Assembly (NCBI GenBank): GCA_028824685.1
Contig: JAPPCZ010000109.1
Coordinates: 1 to 64,000 of the forward strand
Length of the DNA stretch: 64,000 nucleotides
Source: Candidatus Poribacteria bacterium
Lineage (GTDB): Bacteria; Poribacteria; WGA-4E; WGA-3G
Reading direction: 5' to 3'
Of this stretch, positions 42,430 through 50,829 are shown in pieces. Each line of letters starts with the position of its first letter. Position 1 is the first letter of the stretch. The translations under genes and the position numbers were made by a program. The notes beneath the pieces are model-generated. The model was not told the DNA's origin. It worked only from the letters and a program-made list of their open reading frames with translations, and did no database searches.

Positions 42430-43638
42430 TTGAAAAGTTTTTGCACACTATTTCTTGTTTTTTCGGCACTCATCAGTATTACTGGATGTAGTGATAGGAT
42501 CAATATTAAGTTACCGATAATTATAGACGAAGGTGAATTTGGAAAAGATAATTTTACTACGCCTTTTGGTATGCTGTCCTATGATTTGAATGCAACATTC
42601 ATACGAGGAGAAGAGGCATTCCAGAAGGCGTTTTTAGTGGAAGAAGGGTTAGGTCCAATCTTCAATAATATGAGTTGTGTAGGCTGCCATCCCGGAAACG
42701 GCAGAGGCACACCAGATTTAGCACTCATACGATTTAGCAGAGGACACGATCTTATGACTGATATGGGTGGTCCTCAGTTCCAAGACAAAACCATTCCCGA
42801 CGTTCCTTACGAAGTTCTTCCCGCGGGTGTTGATAAATCAACGCGACTCCCGCCACCTGTTTTCGGTCTGGGACTTATCGAAAATATTCCAATTGAAACG
42901 ATCCTATCTTACGCCGATGAGTTTGATGTCGATGGCGACGGTATTTCTGGTAGACCCCACTGGGTTATCCCACCCGATTTTGTTCCGACTACCGAGATTG
43001 GTGGTGGACCAGGTGAACAACTTGGTAGGTTTGGACGAAAAGCAGCAGTTACATCTTTAGTTCAACAGACCGCGACGGCTTTTCAGCAAGACATGGGAAT
43101 TACCAACGATTTTTTAGAAAATGAACCTTCCGATACTGGTGATACAGTTCCCGATCCAGAGGTTGATAGTGCAACCGTTATAGATATTGTTGTTTTCATG
43201 CGTCTGCTTTCGCCACCATCGCGCGGTGAGATAACAGAAAAAGTTAGACAGGGAGAGAAACTTTTCAGCAAGATTCAGTGTGCTGCTTGCCATGTTCCAA
43301 CAATGCAGACGGGACCGTCTTCTATACCCGCTTTGGATAGAGTTGATGTCCATATTTACTCCGACCTGCTTTTGCATGATATGGGTGAGGAATTAGCGGA
43401 CAATCGCCCTGATGGTTCTGCAACCGGCAGGGAATGGCGGACTGCACCACTTTGGGGCACTCGCTTGGTAGCGGAATTTCTTGGTGGAACACCTTTTTTT
43501 CTGCATGACGGTCGTGCAACCACTCTTGAAGGTGCTATCCGGGCGCACGGTGGTGAGGCTCAAAACGCAAAAGAAGCATTTTTTAACCTATCTGAAACGG
43601 AACAAAAGACTGTTATTGCTTTTCTTGAATCGCTTTAA
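42430..43638 (+). CDS. Di-haem c-type cytochrome lipoprotein (DUF1111, thiol oxidoreductase-like)
   Basis: 402 residues from TTG 42430, supported by AAAGGGGAG about ten bases upstream and by a compact lipoprotein signal (KSFCTLFLVFSALISITGC). An open GTG at 42364 lies within a palindrome and adds an unlikely extension. Two haem sites are seen: SCVGCHPG (about 82) and CAACHVP (about 295), with the DUF1111 tail GRATTLEGAIRAHGGEAQNAK. Members of this di-haem oxidoreductase-like family sit in the periplasm; the electron partner is unknown. Confidence 0.88.
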   Translation: MKSFCTLFLVFSALISITGCSDRINIKLPIIIDEGEFGKDNFTTPFGMLSYDLNATFIRGEEAFQKAFLVEEGLGPIFNNMSCVGCHPGNGRGTPDLALIRFSRGHDLMTDMGGPQFQDKTIPDVPYEVLPAGVDKSTRLPPPVFGLGLIENIPIETILSYADEFDVDGDGISGRPHWVIPPDFVPTTEIGGGPGEQLGRFGRKAAVTSLVQQTATAFQQDMGITNDFLENEPSDTGDTVPDPEVDSATVIDIVVFMRLLSPPSRGEITEKVRQGEKLFSKIQCAACHVPTMQTGPSSIPALDRVDVHIYSDLLLHDMGEELADNRPDGSATGREWRTAPLWGTRLVAEFLGGTPFFLHDGRATTLEGAIRAHGGEAQNAKEAFFNLSETEQKTVIAFLESL

Positions 43639-43648
43639 AATGTAGCGC

Positions 43649-43676
43649 AAAACCCAAGATCCGATTCAGGTTTTTT
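43649..43676 (+). terminator. Weak intrinsic terminator after the di-haem gene
   Basis: AAAACC … GGTTTT with a 14-nt loop, running into a T-run. The stem is short and AT-rich. Confidence 0.35.
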
Positions 43677-43828
43677 GTTCATGACGATGTTGTAAAAGAC
43701 ATATATACCTCGCTATGGGAGAGGCGACAATGCTAAACAAGCGGAATGCCGACGGGTGTGCCGCTTGATTTAGCGTTCTAACAAAAATCTCTCGAATAAC
43801 TATTCATTTAGAGTTGTTATTCCTCCTT

Positions 43829-43851
43829 GCGGGGGAGATGTGATCCCCCGC
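43829..43851. terminator. GC-rich hairpin
   Basis: GCGGGGGA-gatgtga-TCCCCCGC, an 8-bp perfect stem, about 190 bp past the di-haem stop. No T-tail follows, so it may be a repeat hairpin or transcript-end stabiliser. Confidence 0.45.
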
Positions 43852-43934
43852 ACTAACACATTATTTGTCTAAGCGAACAAATACCATATACACATTCAGC
43901 TTTGATTTGACTCTACAATAAGAGATATGTGGGC

Positions 43935-43991
43935 TTTGACAAAACTTTACAAACCCTTTTTCCTTTTAGGGTGTGTAAAGTTTTTGTCAAA
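43935..43991. repeat. 57-bp inverted repeat TTTGACAAAACTTTACAAACCCT
   Basis: Arms of about 23-24 bases match with one mismatch and one extra base; the loop is about ten bases. A direct, diverged copy of the arm recurs at 44264-44290. The repeat sits 20 bp before a promoter and could be an operator or a terminator. Confidence 0.7.
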
Positions 43992-44010
43992 GATTATTTT
44001 TTTAATTAAC

Positions 44011-44039
44011 TTGACAAACCATTGTATATGTGTTAATAT
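44011..44039 (+). promoter_or_regulatory. Predicted sigma-70 promoter
   Basis: A consensus -35 TTGACA, a 17-bp spacer and TAATAT with an extended TG-t element. It points toward the dehydrogenase gene 380 bp downstream. Confidence 0.5.
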
Positions 44040-44154
44040 TATTATCACATAATTAGATAATGCTCTCAATATACGCAAAATTTCTAAAGAAAAAGAGAAG
44101 AAAAAACAAAAAAGCTGAAAATCCACGTCACAATCCTTGTCCTGATTGACTTCT

Positions 44155-44173
44155 GCACGTCACTGTGACGTGC
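44155..44173. promoter_or_regulatory. Perfect palindrome, possible operator
   Basis: GCACGTCAC-t-GTGACGTGC with 9-bp arms. The half-site resembles the GTGACGT-type boxes bound by dimeric regulators. It lies in the long leader upstream of 44422. The bound factor is unknown. Confidence 0.4.
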
Positions 44174-44421
44174 AAAACGTCCTAAATGTGACGGGCAACG
44201 TCCTAATTCAATGTGTAGATCGTAGAGGGCGAAGCGAAACTCAACCGACAATATGCTTTGTACGAAAACTTTACACACCCTTCCTTTTACAATCTGTTGC
44301 AAATTTCTCCACTCCATGCTATACTTACAAAAAATTTAAGTGTCCTTACAAAACCTGTAATCTCATTTGCAAACTGTGCTAATTCATCTTGTAAATCTAA
44401 ATTTCCGGCAAGGAGACATTT

Positions 44422-45477
44422 ATGCCGATTGTATCTCACGTTGTGTTAAGAAAATTTGTATACGATATTTATCGGGGGGCAGGTGGCACCGAAGAAGATG
44501 CACGCATCGTCAGTGACCATGTTGTAGATTCTAATTTGGCGGGACATGATTCACACGGTGTGATCAATGCTCCGAACTATATCGGTGGAATGGCTGGCGG
44601 TCCAGCAACAGAGAAAATGGAGATTGTTAGAGAAAGTGGTGCCGCGACAGTTATCAACGTGAACGGGGCACTCGGAATGGTTGCTGCACGCAAAGCGATG
44701 GAGATGGCAGTCGAAAAAGCAAAAACCTGTACCATCGGTGCAGTTGGTCTACATCGGTGTGGACATGCAGGACGAATGGGTGAATATCCGCCAATTGCAG
44801 CACGGGAAGGAATGATCGGTATCGTTTTGCTAAATGGTGGTGGCAGGTTTATGCATCCACACGGCGGCACTTCGCGAAGGTTACCGCCTAATCCAATTGC
44901 CATATCCGTGCCTCGTGCAAAGGGTGAACCGCTTCTGTTAGATATGACGCTTAGCGTAGTTGCAGGTGGGAAACTTCTTGTACAGTCCGCGCGAGGCGAG
45001 CCAATACCGGAAGGATGGATGATAGATGCCGAAGGTAACGCTTTAACAGACCCAAATGTGTTCCGTGAACGCCCAAATGATACCGCTGTTATGCCACTTG
45101 GAGGATTTCAGTTTGGGCACAAAGGGTTTGGACTCGGGGTAATGATTGATGCCATTGCAGGCGGTCTTTCTTGGGCAGGGTGTAGCCGTGAACAACCCAC
45201 GCGCGGCGCAAGCGGCATTGTTATGTTTGCAATTAAAATTGAGGATTTTATTGATTTAGCCGACTATGAACAGGAGATTGAATATCTTGTGGAGTGGGTT
45301 AAGTCATCAGCGAGATTGCCAGGAATTGACGAAATCTATGTGCCAGGAGAATTTGAGCAACGAAGCCGTGAAAAACGACTAAAAGAAGGAATACCGATAG
45401 AAGAACCGACATGGGATCGACTCGTTGAGGCGGCAAAACGTTTTGATGTTGTCACCCCCAAGATTCTTCAAACCTAA
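44422..45477 (+). CDS. Ldh-family (malate/L-lactate-type) NAD(P)-dependent dehydrogenase
   Basis: 351 residues, normal for the malate/sulfolactate/ureidoglycolate dehydrogenase family (unlike classical Rossmann LDH/MDH). Recognised blocks are DHVVDSNLAGHDSHGVIN near the N-terminus, VINVNGALGMVAARKAM, VGLHRCGHAGRMGEYPPIA (the catalytic-site His region) and PLGGFQFGHKGFGLGVMID. The family reduces or oxidises 2-oxo/2-hydroxy acids with NAD(P)H; the actual substrate is unknown. AAGGAG stands eight bases before the ATG. A long, structured leader lies upstream. Confidence 0.9.
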   Translation: MPIVSHVVLRKFVYDIYRGAGGTEEDARIVSDHVVDSNLAGHDSHGVINAPNYIGGMAGGPATEKMEIVRESGAATVINVNGALGMVAARKAMEMAVEKAKTCTIGAVGLHRCGHAGRMGEYPPIAAREGMIGIVLLNGGGRFMHPHGGTSRRLPPNPIAISVPRAKGEPLLLDMTLSVVAGGKLLVQSARGEPIPEGWMIDAEGNALTDPNVFRERPNDTAVMPLGGFQFGHKGFGLGVMIDAIAGGLSWAGCSREQPTRGASGIVMFAIKIEDFIDLADYEQEIEYLVEWVKSSARLPGIDEIYVPGEFEQRSREKRLKEGIPIEEPTWDRLVEAAKRFDVVTPKILQT

Positions 45478-45510
45478 ATCTCTGAACTTATCAGTCAAAG
45501 GAGAAAACAA

Positions 45511-46146
45511 ATGAGAATCTTAACCGTTTTGTCCGTTATGTTTATTAGTGTTTTAGGTTGTGCTGTTCTAAATCAACCAACTTTTGAAATTGATTCCTCA
45601 CGCCTTACGAGTCAAACTAACCCCAAATTCGTTGACGGAAATGTGGATACAATCAGTACATTTGAAGTAAAAGGGCATATTGAAAAAAGCTACAAAAATA
45701 TTCCTGTTGCCGGTCGCACTCGCGGTGAAAGACAACGGATGTATTTGACTCAGGGGCAGGGGTACCGTCGAACAGAAGCAGTAATTAAATTAGATGTGCC
45801 TACATATATATCTTATATTGAAATTTATCCTGCATCCCGCATTCCCAATTTGTCAGTAACGTCAACAATGGAAGATCCACCGCGGTTTAAGTCGTCGTTT
45901 GTGATGGCGCAAGGCAAACAACATGTCAACGTGGAAGGAAAATTACCAGTCAGATTCGAAATTAATAGAGAGATACTCTACTTACGTTTGTCAGCGGATG
46001 CAATAGAGGATAAACAGGGTGCCGTTCGTGAAAAAAGAGATAGAAATGTCAAAAAAGATAAAAACACAAAAATAAACAGAGACGAACGCATTCAGATTCC
46101 GCTGAAAGGTGCTTCTATTCGGGAGGTAAAATTTTATGCCCGTTAG
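45511..46146 (+). CDS. Lipoprotein, first of a tandem paralogous pair
   Basis: 211 residues with a lipobox VLGC (Cys 17). The mature part shares a pattern with the next gene: SSRLTSQTNPKFVDGNVDTI, a two-strand TYISYIEIYP, a centre ending LYLRLSADAIEDKQG, and PLKGASIREVKFYAR at the end. The fold suggests a discoidin/galactose-binding-like beta-sandwich, but this is inferred. The two genes overlap by 11 bp, so duplication created an operon pair. AAAGGAG precedes the ATG. Function is unknown. Confidence 0.8.
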   Translation: MRILTVLSVMFISVLGCAVLNQPTFEIDSSRLTSQTNPKFVDGNVDTISTFEVKGHIEKSYKNIPVAGRTRGERQRMYLTQGQGYRRTEAVIKLDVPTYISYIEIYPASRIPNLSVTSTMEDPPRFKSSFVMAQGKQHVNVEGKLPVRFEINREILYLRLSADAIEDKQGAVREKRDRNVKKDKNTKINRDERIQIPLKGASIREVKFYAR

Positions 46147-46765
46147 AAAATGGGGATGGATTGCAAGTAGTTTATTGTTAGTAGTTTTTAGTATTACGGG
46201 GTGTGCTTTACTTCAAAACCCACCTGTCGCGGAACTCCCTCCATCTCGCCTCACGTGTGACGCTAACCCAAATATGGTAGATGGAAATTTGGAAACAGTA
46301 GGAACATTCCAAGCACACGGTTCTATTCGGAAGATGTATTTTGAGGAAGGAACGGTTGAATTTAACGCTAATCCGAAGCGTTATCAGATAAATCATGATG
46401 GTACTCTTAAAACAGAAACGCTGATAAAACTGGATAAACCAACGTATGTGGCTTATATAGAAATTTATCCGGGTTCTGATATTCCGAAGTTGGCTATTGA
46501 TTTTACAGCAGAGGAAAAATCACTGAAGTGGCGTAATTCGTTTGTCGCAGTGCAGGATAGACGACACAGAGATGTGAAAAACCAGCAGAAGGTGTGGTTA
46601 CCGATTAGACAAGAAGTGTTATATCTGCGGATAACCGCAGACGGCATTGAAGATCGGAAAGGGCAGACTCGCGTTGAGAGTGACGACCGTCGCTTTTCTT
46701 ATGGAATTGTTACGCCTTTAAAAGGGGCAAAAATTCGAGAGGTGAAGATTTACGAGCGGATGTAA
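46136..46765 (+). CDS. Lipoprotein, second of a tandem paralogous pair
   Basis: 209 residues with a lipobox SITGC (Cys about 23). Paralogue of the preceding protein: PSRLTCDANPNMVDGNLETV, TYVAYIEIYPGSDIP, LYLRITADGIEDRKG and TPLKGAKIREVKIYER align block by block. An extra Cys appears after SRLT. It begins inside the end of the first gene (11-bp overlap), implying translation coupling. The role is unknown; the pair may be envelope proteins binding each other or a common ligand. Confidence 0.8.
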   Translation: MPVRKWGWIASSLLLVVFSITGCALLQNPPVAELPPSRLTCDANPNMVDGNLETVGTFQAHGSIRKMYFEEGTVEFNANPKRYQINHDGTLKTETLIKLDKPTYVAYIEIYPGSDIPKLAIDFTAEEKSLKWRNSFVAVQDRRHRDVKNQQKVWLPIRQEVLYLRITADGIEDRKGQTRVESDDRRFSYGIVTPLKGAKIREVKIYERM

Positions 46766-46773
46766 GAAACTGC

Positions 46774-46802
46774 TTGAATTTAGTTTCACGAAATTGTATA
46801 AT
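46774..46802 (+). promoter_or_regulatory. Predicted sigma-70 promoter of the phoH operon
   Basis: TTGAAT, a 17-bp spacer and a perfect TATAAT. It lies 9 bp beyond the lipoprotein stop and about 150 bp ahead of phoH. A second, weaker TTGACT-17-TTAAGT pair lies at 46885-46913. Confidence 0.5.
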
Positions 46803-46948
46803 ATACAAACTTGCTACAATGTGAACTAATCACTTAAATTTCTCGCCAGAATCTGTCTTAATATTGCATCCATAAACCTATTGCTTGACTTTTTCTACAA
46901 AACCGTGTTAAGTTTAGCACATAACATTCTTGGAGGATCAAAACCCGA

Positions 46949-47959
46949 TTGCAAAATCAAGAATTAAAGGGTGTCCCTATTCAAAACAACGCTGAAGTTC
47001 AAGCACTTTTTGGACAAAGCGATGCCTTTTTAAAAATCATTGAAGATGATTTTAACGTCCGTGTTGTTTTGAAAAGCGATAGCATCGCTGTCCTTGGTGA
47101 AAACCAAAAAGATGTCAACAGAGTTGTAACGGTGTTGGAATCACTACTCCACCGTATCCGAAAAGGCGAAAGAATTCAGACAACCGATGTTAACTACGTT
47201 ATCCGTGCGACAGAAGCAGATGAATCAACCATTTTAGATCAAAGTTCGGCAGAATCTATACCTGTGTTTTCAAAACGAGGTGTAATTCGTCCGAAAACTG
47301 CTGGACAAGAACGGTATGTTGAAGCGATAAAACACAACGATCTTGTATTTGGCATTGGACCTGCTGGCACAGGGAAAACCTACCTTGCAATGGCAATGGC
47401 TGTTTCTGCGCTTAAGAATGGACAGGTGAGTCGTATTATCTTAACTCGACCTGCCGTTGAAGCGGGTGAACGTCTCGGATTTTTACCCGGTGATATAGCC
47501 GAGAAAGTACATCCTTATCTACGACCACTATATGATGCGTTGTACGATATGATACCACCTGATACGCTTGATAACTACATTGAGCGCAATATTATTGAAG
47601 TTGCACCGATCGCTTTTATGCGAGGTAGAACTCTCAATAATTCTTTTGTTGTTCTTGATGAGGCACAAAATGCAACGATCGAACAAATGAAAATGTTCCT
47701 CACCCGACTCGGGTTTGACTCAAAAGCCGTTGTAACGGGTGACATCACACAAACAGACCTGCCAACGCATAAAGTATCAGGACTCGCAGATGCACAAGAA
47801 GTGCTTGATGGCATCAAGGGAATCCAATTTATTTACTTCTCAAAGACTGATGTTGTGCGGCATGAATTGGTGCAGCGTATCATTGAGGCTTATGAAAAGT
47901 CAACTCCACCCCCAGATGTGAAACGCGTATTAGCAGAAGCCGAAGAATCTGAGGATTAA
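46949..47959 (+). CDS. phoH: PhoH-family ATPase
   Basis: 336 residues, full length, with a KH-like N-terminal part (DAFLKIIEDDFNVRVVLKSDSIAVLGE) and an ATPase core. Walker A is GPAGTGKTYLAMA (about 133-145) and Walker B SFVVLDEAQNAT; AGERLGFLPGD and TGDITQTDLP are family blocks. PhoH proteins are RNA-associated NTPases and are commonly next to ybeY, as here (4 bp apart). Start is TTG 46949, with TGGAGG 12 bases upstream. A conserved phoH-ybeY-corC-recO order follows. Confidence 0.94.
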   Translation: MQNQELKGVPIQNNAEVQALFGQSDAFLKIIEDDFNVRVVLKSDSIAVLGENQKDVNRVVTVLESLLHRIRKGERIQTTDVNYVIRATEADESTILDQSSAESIPVFSKRGVIRPKTAGQERYVEAIKHNDLVFGIGPAGTGKTYLAMAMAVSALKNGQVSRIILTRPAVEAGERLGFLPGDIAEKVHPYLRPLYDALYDMIPPDTLDNYIERNIIEVAPIAFMRGRTLNNSFVVLDEAQNATIEQMKMFLTRLGFDSKAVVTGDITQTDLPTHKVSGLADAQEVLDGIKGIQFIYFSKTDVVRHELVQRIIEAYEKSTPPPDVKRVLAEAEESED

Positions 47960-47963
47960 CGGT

Positions 47964-48419
47964 TTGATTGACGTTACCAATGCCAGTAGCAATACCATGT
48001 TTGATGTGGAAATTGTCCACAGAGCCGTATTAGTGACAGTAAATGCACATCATATAGAAGATTATGAAGTAAGCGTTTTGTTAACAGATGATTTCCACAT
48101 GACAGAACTGAATCTTGAGTATCGTGGAATTGATGCCCCAACGGATGTATTGGCGTTCGCTATGTGTGAAGCCGAAGATAATGAGTTGATAAGCCACAAC
48201 ATGCTTGGAGATGTTGTCATATCTTTAGAGACCGCAGAACGCCAAGCAACAACTGAAAAACATTCGCTTGAAGAAGAGGTCGCATTTCTAACTGTACACG
48301 GTATGCTTCATCTACTCGGATATGACCATCAAACACAAGAGGAAGCAGCTGTTATGTTTAATAAACAAGAAACCATTTTAAAACATTTAAAAGTAGTTGG
48401 CACACTCCGCGTGCCGTAA
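47964..48419 (+). CDS. ybeY: Endoribonuclease YbeY
   Basis: 151 residues. This zinc endoribonuclease takes part in 16S rRNA maturation and ribosome quality control. The metal-binding HGMLHLLGYDHQTQEE is intact, and the upstream block ELNLEYRGIDAPTDVLAF is typical. The last residues (VVGTLRVP) and the stop codon lie inside a dispersed 30-bp repeat (48389-48418), so the repeat has inserted at the gene end and supplies the final codons. Start is TTG 47964, immediately after phoH. Confidence 0.94.
   Translation: MIDVTNASSNTMFDVEIVHRAVLVTVNAHHIEDYEVSVLLTDDFHMTELNLEYRGIDAPTDVLAFAMCEAEDNELISHNMLGDVVISLETAERQATTEKHSLEEEVAFLTVHGMLHLLGYDHQTQEEAAVMFNKQETILKHLKVVGTLRVP
48389..48418. repeat. 30-bp GTAG..GGCAC-GTGCC repeat, copy 2
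   Basis: It matches 25322-25351 at 27 of 30 bases and overlaps the end of ybeY. Confidence 0.75.
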
Positions 48420-48521
48420 TCGAGTTCAAAGTAGTTTCTTAGGTGGAAATGTTCAGGTATTGACAGTTAATTACAGAAATTCTTGTTAAAGATATAACGT
48501 GTTTAAAGATATAACGGAGGT

Positions 48522-49808
48522 GTGATTTTACGCTTGGATGAGCAACATATAGTTATAAGATTAGTTTGTTTAGGAATTCTGTTAATTTTAAATGCACTCT
48601 TTTCAGCGGCAGAAGCTTTGCTGGCTCGTTTGACGCGGTCGGATATTCTGGAATTCGCAGAGGAAGGCGGAAAACGCTACGAAGTCTTAACATCGCTTTT
48701 GCGCCACCCGCGCCGCTATTCATTGACTATTATTACAGCAAAGACTCTTCTGATGGTGGCAACCGTTGTCCTATTTGCGACATTCTGGGAAAATCCGATA
48801 TTGAGCGGTGGACTTGCTGCCCTGCTTCTTGTTGTTTTTACAGAATTATTTCCTAAGAACTACGTCCAAAATAGTCCCAGCGGAACAACTATTCATGCGT
48901 TACGTGCCTTACGTATCGTTTATTGGGGCGGTTTTCTAATTTTAATCCCCTTAAATTTTCTTGTGAATCTGATTGTGCGTATCTGCGGCGGCAAGGTTAC
49001 ATCAGCACAAGATAGTCTTGTATCTCCAGAAGTGTTAGAAACGCTTGATAATGTTGCAGGCAGCCAAGAGATTTTAGAGCCAGACGACCGTGAAATGATT
49101 GCTCGGATTTTAGACCTACCAGATAAAGTGGTCCGAGAAATCATGGTGGCACGAACTGATATGGTATGTCTTGAGGTCGGAACGCCAGCTCCCGAAGTCT
49201 TACAGACAACAATTGCATGTAGGCATACACGTATTCCGATATATGAAGAGACAATTGATAACATTGTCGGAATTTTGCATGTTAAGGACATGTTAGATTG
49301 TTGGGCAGAGGAGAAACCGATTAACCTCAGCGAACTTATTGTTGATCGCACACCTTTTTTTACACCTGAGAGCAAAAAGATTTCTGAATTGTTCCGAGAA
49401 CTGAGAGAACATAAACAACATATCGCTATTGTTGTGGATGAGTACGGTGGTACAGCGGGGATTGTAACGCTTGAAAACATTATTGAAGAGATTGTGGGTG
49501 AAATCCAAGACGAAGACGAAGCAGATGAGCAGGATGCCTACATTCAAATTAGTCCAGACACCTACTCAGTTGATGCCAGACTAAACTTGGTCGAATTAAA
49601 CGAAAAACTTGGCACAGAATTTGAAGCGGAAAATATTGATACCATCGGTGGGTTTGTGGTAGATCATCTTGGACGAGTCCCTGAAAAGGGTGTCGTTTTT
49701 ACTTACCGCGGTATAAGTTTCACGGTATTAGAAGCAGATGAACGCAGGATTCATCGCATTCAAATTCAGATGCCGAAAAACGCTAATGGTGATGTAGATT
49801 CCGAATAA
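48522..49808 (+). CDS. CorC/HlyC-type membrane protein with CBS pair
   Basis: 428 residues: an N-terminal DUF21 (CNNM) membrane domain with three to four helices (about 10-140), a CBS pair at about 195-320 (DMVCLEVGTPAPEVLQ, TRIPIYEE, VDEYGGTAGIVTLENIIEEIVGEIQDEDE), and a CorC_HlyC domain ending the protein (VDARLNLVELNEKLG). The family is linked to magnesium/cobalt efflux and to envelope maintenance. The GTG start is only one base past GGAGG; TTG 48534, 13 bases after it, is an alternative. It follows phoH and ybeY, a very common order. Confidence 0.9.
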   Translation: MILRLDEQHIVIRLVCLGILLILNALFSAAEALLARLTRSDILEFAEEGGKRYEVLTSLLRHPRRYSLTIITAKTLLMVATVVLFATFWENPILSGGLAALLLVVFTELFPKNYVQNSPSGTTIHALRALRIVYWGGFLILIPLNFLVNLIVRICGGKVTSAQDSLVSPEVLETLDNVAGSQEILEPDDREMIARILDLPDKVVREIMVARTDMVCLEVGTPAPEVLQTTIACRHTRIPIYEETIDNIVGILHVKDMLDCWAEEKPINLSELIVDRTPFFTPESKKISELFRELREHKQHIAIVVDEYGGTAGIVTLENIIEEIVGEIQDEDEADEQDAYIQISPDTYSVDARLNLVELNEKLGTEFEAENIDTIGGFVVDHLGRVPEKGVVFTYRGISFTVLEADERRIHRIQIQMPKNANGDVDSE

Positions 49809-49817
49809 TTAAAAAAT

Positions 49818-49846
49818 TTGACAAAGTTCCAAAAATGCCGTATAAT
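49818..49846 (+). promoter_or_regulatory. Consensus promoter of tRNA-Pro
   Basis: Perfect TTGACA, a 17-bp spacer and perfect TATAAT, 12 bases before the tRNA. This is the clearest promoter in the window and shows that a standard housekeeping sigma factor is used. Confidence 0.85.
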
Positions 49847-49857
49847 TAAGGGGAGAA

Positions 49858-49932
<75 letters not shown>

Positions 49933-49987
49933 TCTTATCCCGCCTTATACTGAATGATTGTAAATCATTGCTCCTACATATAAAAAC

Positions 49988-50770
49988 ATGCCTACTCAAA
50001 AAACACAAGCGATTGTGATTCGTGCGTTTCCCTTACGCGAAGCACACAAGATCATCACTTTCTATACCCCCGATTTTGGTAAAGTAAAAACTATGGCTTA
50101 TGGCGTGAAAAGCCCTAAAAGCAAGCTGAGCGGTAGTTTAGAACTGCTCAATCACGGCATGCTTCTTTTTAACTATCGCGAAAACCGAGATTTGCAAAGC
50201 CTTACAGGTTTTGATCTCATTGAAGGTTTTGACGGAATTCGAACCGATTTTGAGCGAATTACTTACGGATGCTATTTAGCAGAATTAGTTGATGCTATCG
50301 CATCGGAAGGTGACGCAAACCCTGAGATTTTCGATTTACTACGAAGGACATACCAATTTTTAACGGATACTGATGATGTCGTGTTGCTCGCGCGGATTTT
50401 TGAGATAAAATTTCTCGACCTTGCAGGTTACGCACCCCAACTTTCCCAGTGTGCGAATTGCGGTGCGGTTGTGACTGCCTCACCTGCCAAAAACACACAG
50501 GGTGCAACTATGATGTTCTTCAGCGTTCGACACGGTGGGCTGCTTTGCGGAGATTGCCAACACAGAGACACCTCCGCATTTTCAATAGCCCCCGGAAGTT
50601 GTGAACTTTTGAAAACATTACGGAAATCAGAATTGGGCAAGTTAAGTCGGATTCGTGCCTCCACGCGTAATCATCGTGAACTGAAACTTGTTCTCAGTAG
50701 TTTTATTCAATACCACACGGAACGTAATCTAAAAAGTCTTAAATTTATTGAGAGTGTGTTAGAAGTGTAA
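49988..50770 (+). CDS. recO: DNA repair protein RecO
   Basis: 260 residues with the OB-fold N-terminus (TQAIVIRAFPLREAHKIITFYTPDFGKVKTMAYG) and the helical, zinc-binding C-terminal part. The cysteine pairs are CANCGAVV and LLCGDCQ. RecO helps RecR load RecA on SSB-coated DNA. The sequence runs the full family length (about 240-260). It follows tRNA-Pro and completes the phoH-ybeY-corC-recO string. Confidence 0.93.
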   Translation: MPTQKTQAIVIRAFPLREAHKIITFYTPDFGKVKTMAYGVKSPKSKLSGSLELLNHGMLLFNYRENRDLQSLTGFDLIEGFDGIRTDFERITYGCYLAELVDAIASEGDANPEIFDLLRRTYQFLTDTDDVVLLARIFEIKFLDLAGYAPQLSQCANCGAVVTASPAKNTQGATMMFFSVRHGGLLCGDCQHRDTSAFSIAPGSCELLKTLRKSELGKLSRIRASTRNHRELKLVLSSFIQYHTERNLKSLKFIESVLEV

Positions 50771-50829
50771 TATTTGACAAACGCCAAGCACGCTTGCGTA
50801 GCGTGTCTACAGAAGAAAAGGAGTTGTAA

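Larger units (their letters stand above)
43639..44421. other. Long regulatory-looking intergenic region with hairpins and promoter
   Basis: 783 bp without a credible gene. In order it holds a weak terminator (43649-43676), an imperfect inverted repeat (about 43729-43782, AATGCTAAAcAAGCGG with its partner), a GC-rich hairpin (43829-43851), a long inverted repeat (43935-43991), a promoter (44011-44039), a perfect palindrome (44155-44173) and a third copy of the inverted-repeat arm (44264-44290). The transcript of the downstream dehydrogenase would carry a leader of almost 400 bases. Confidence 0.6.
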
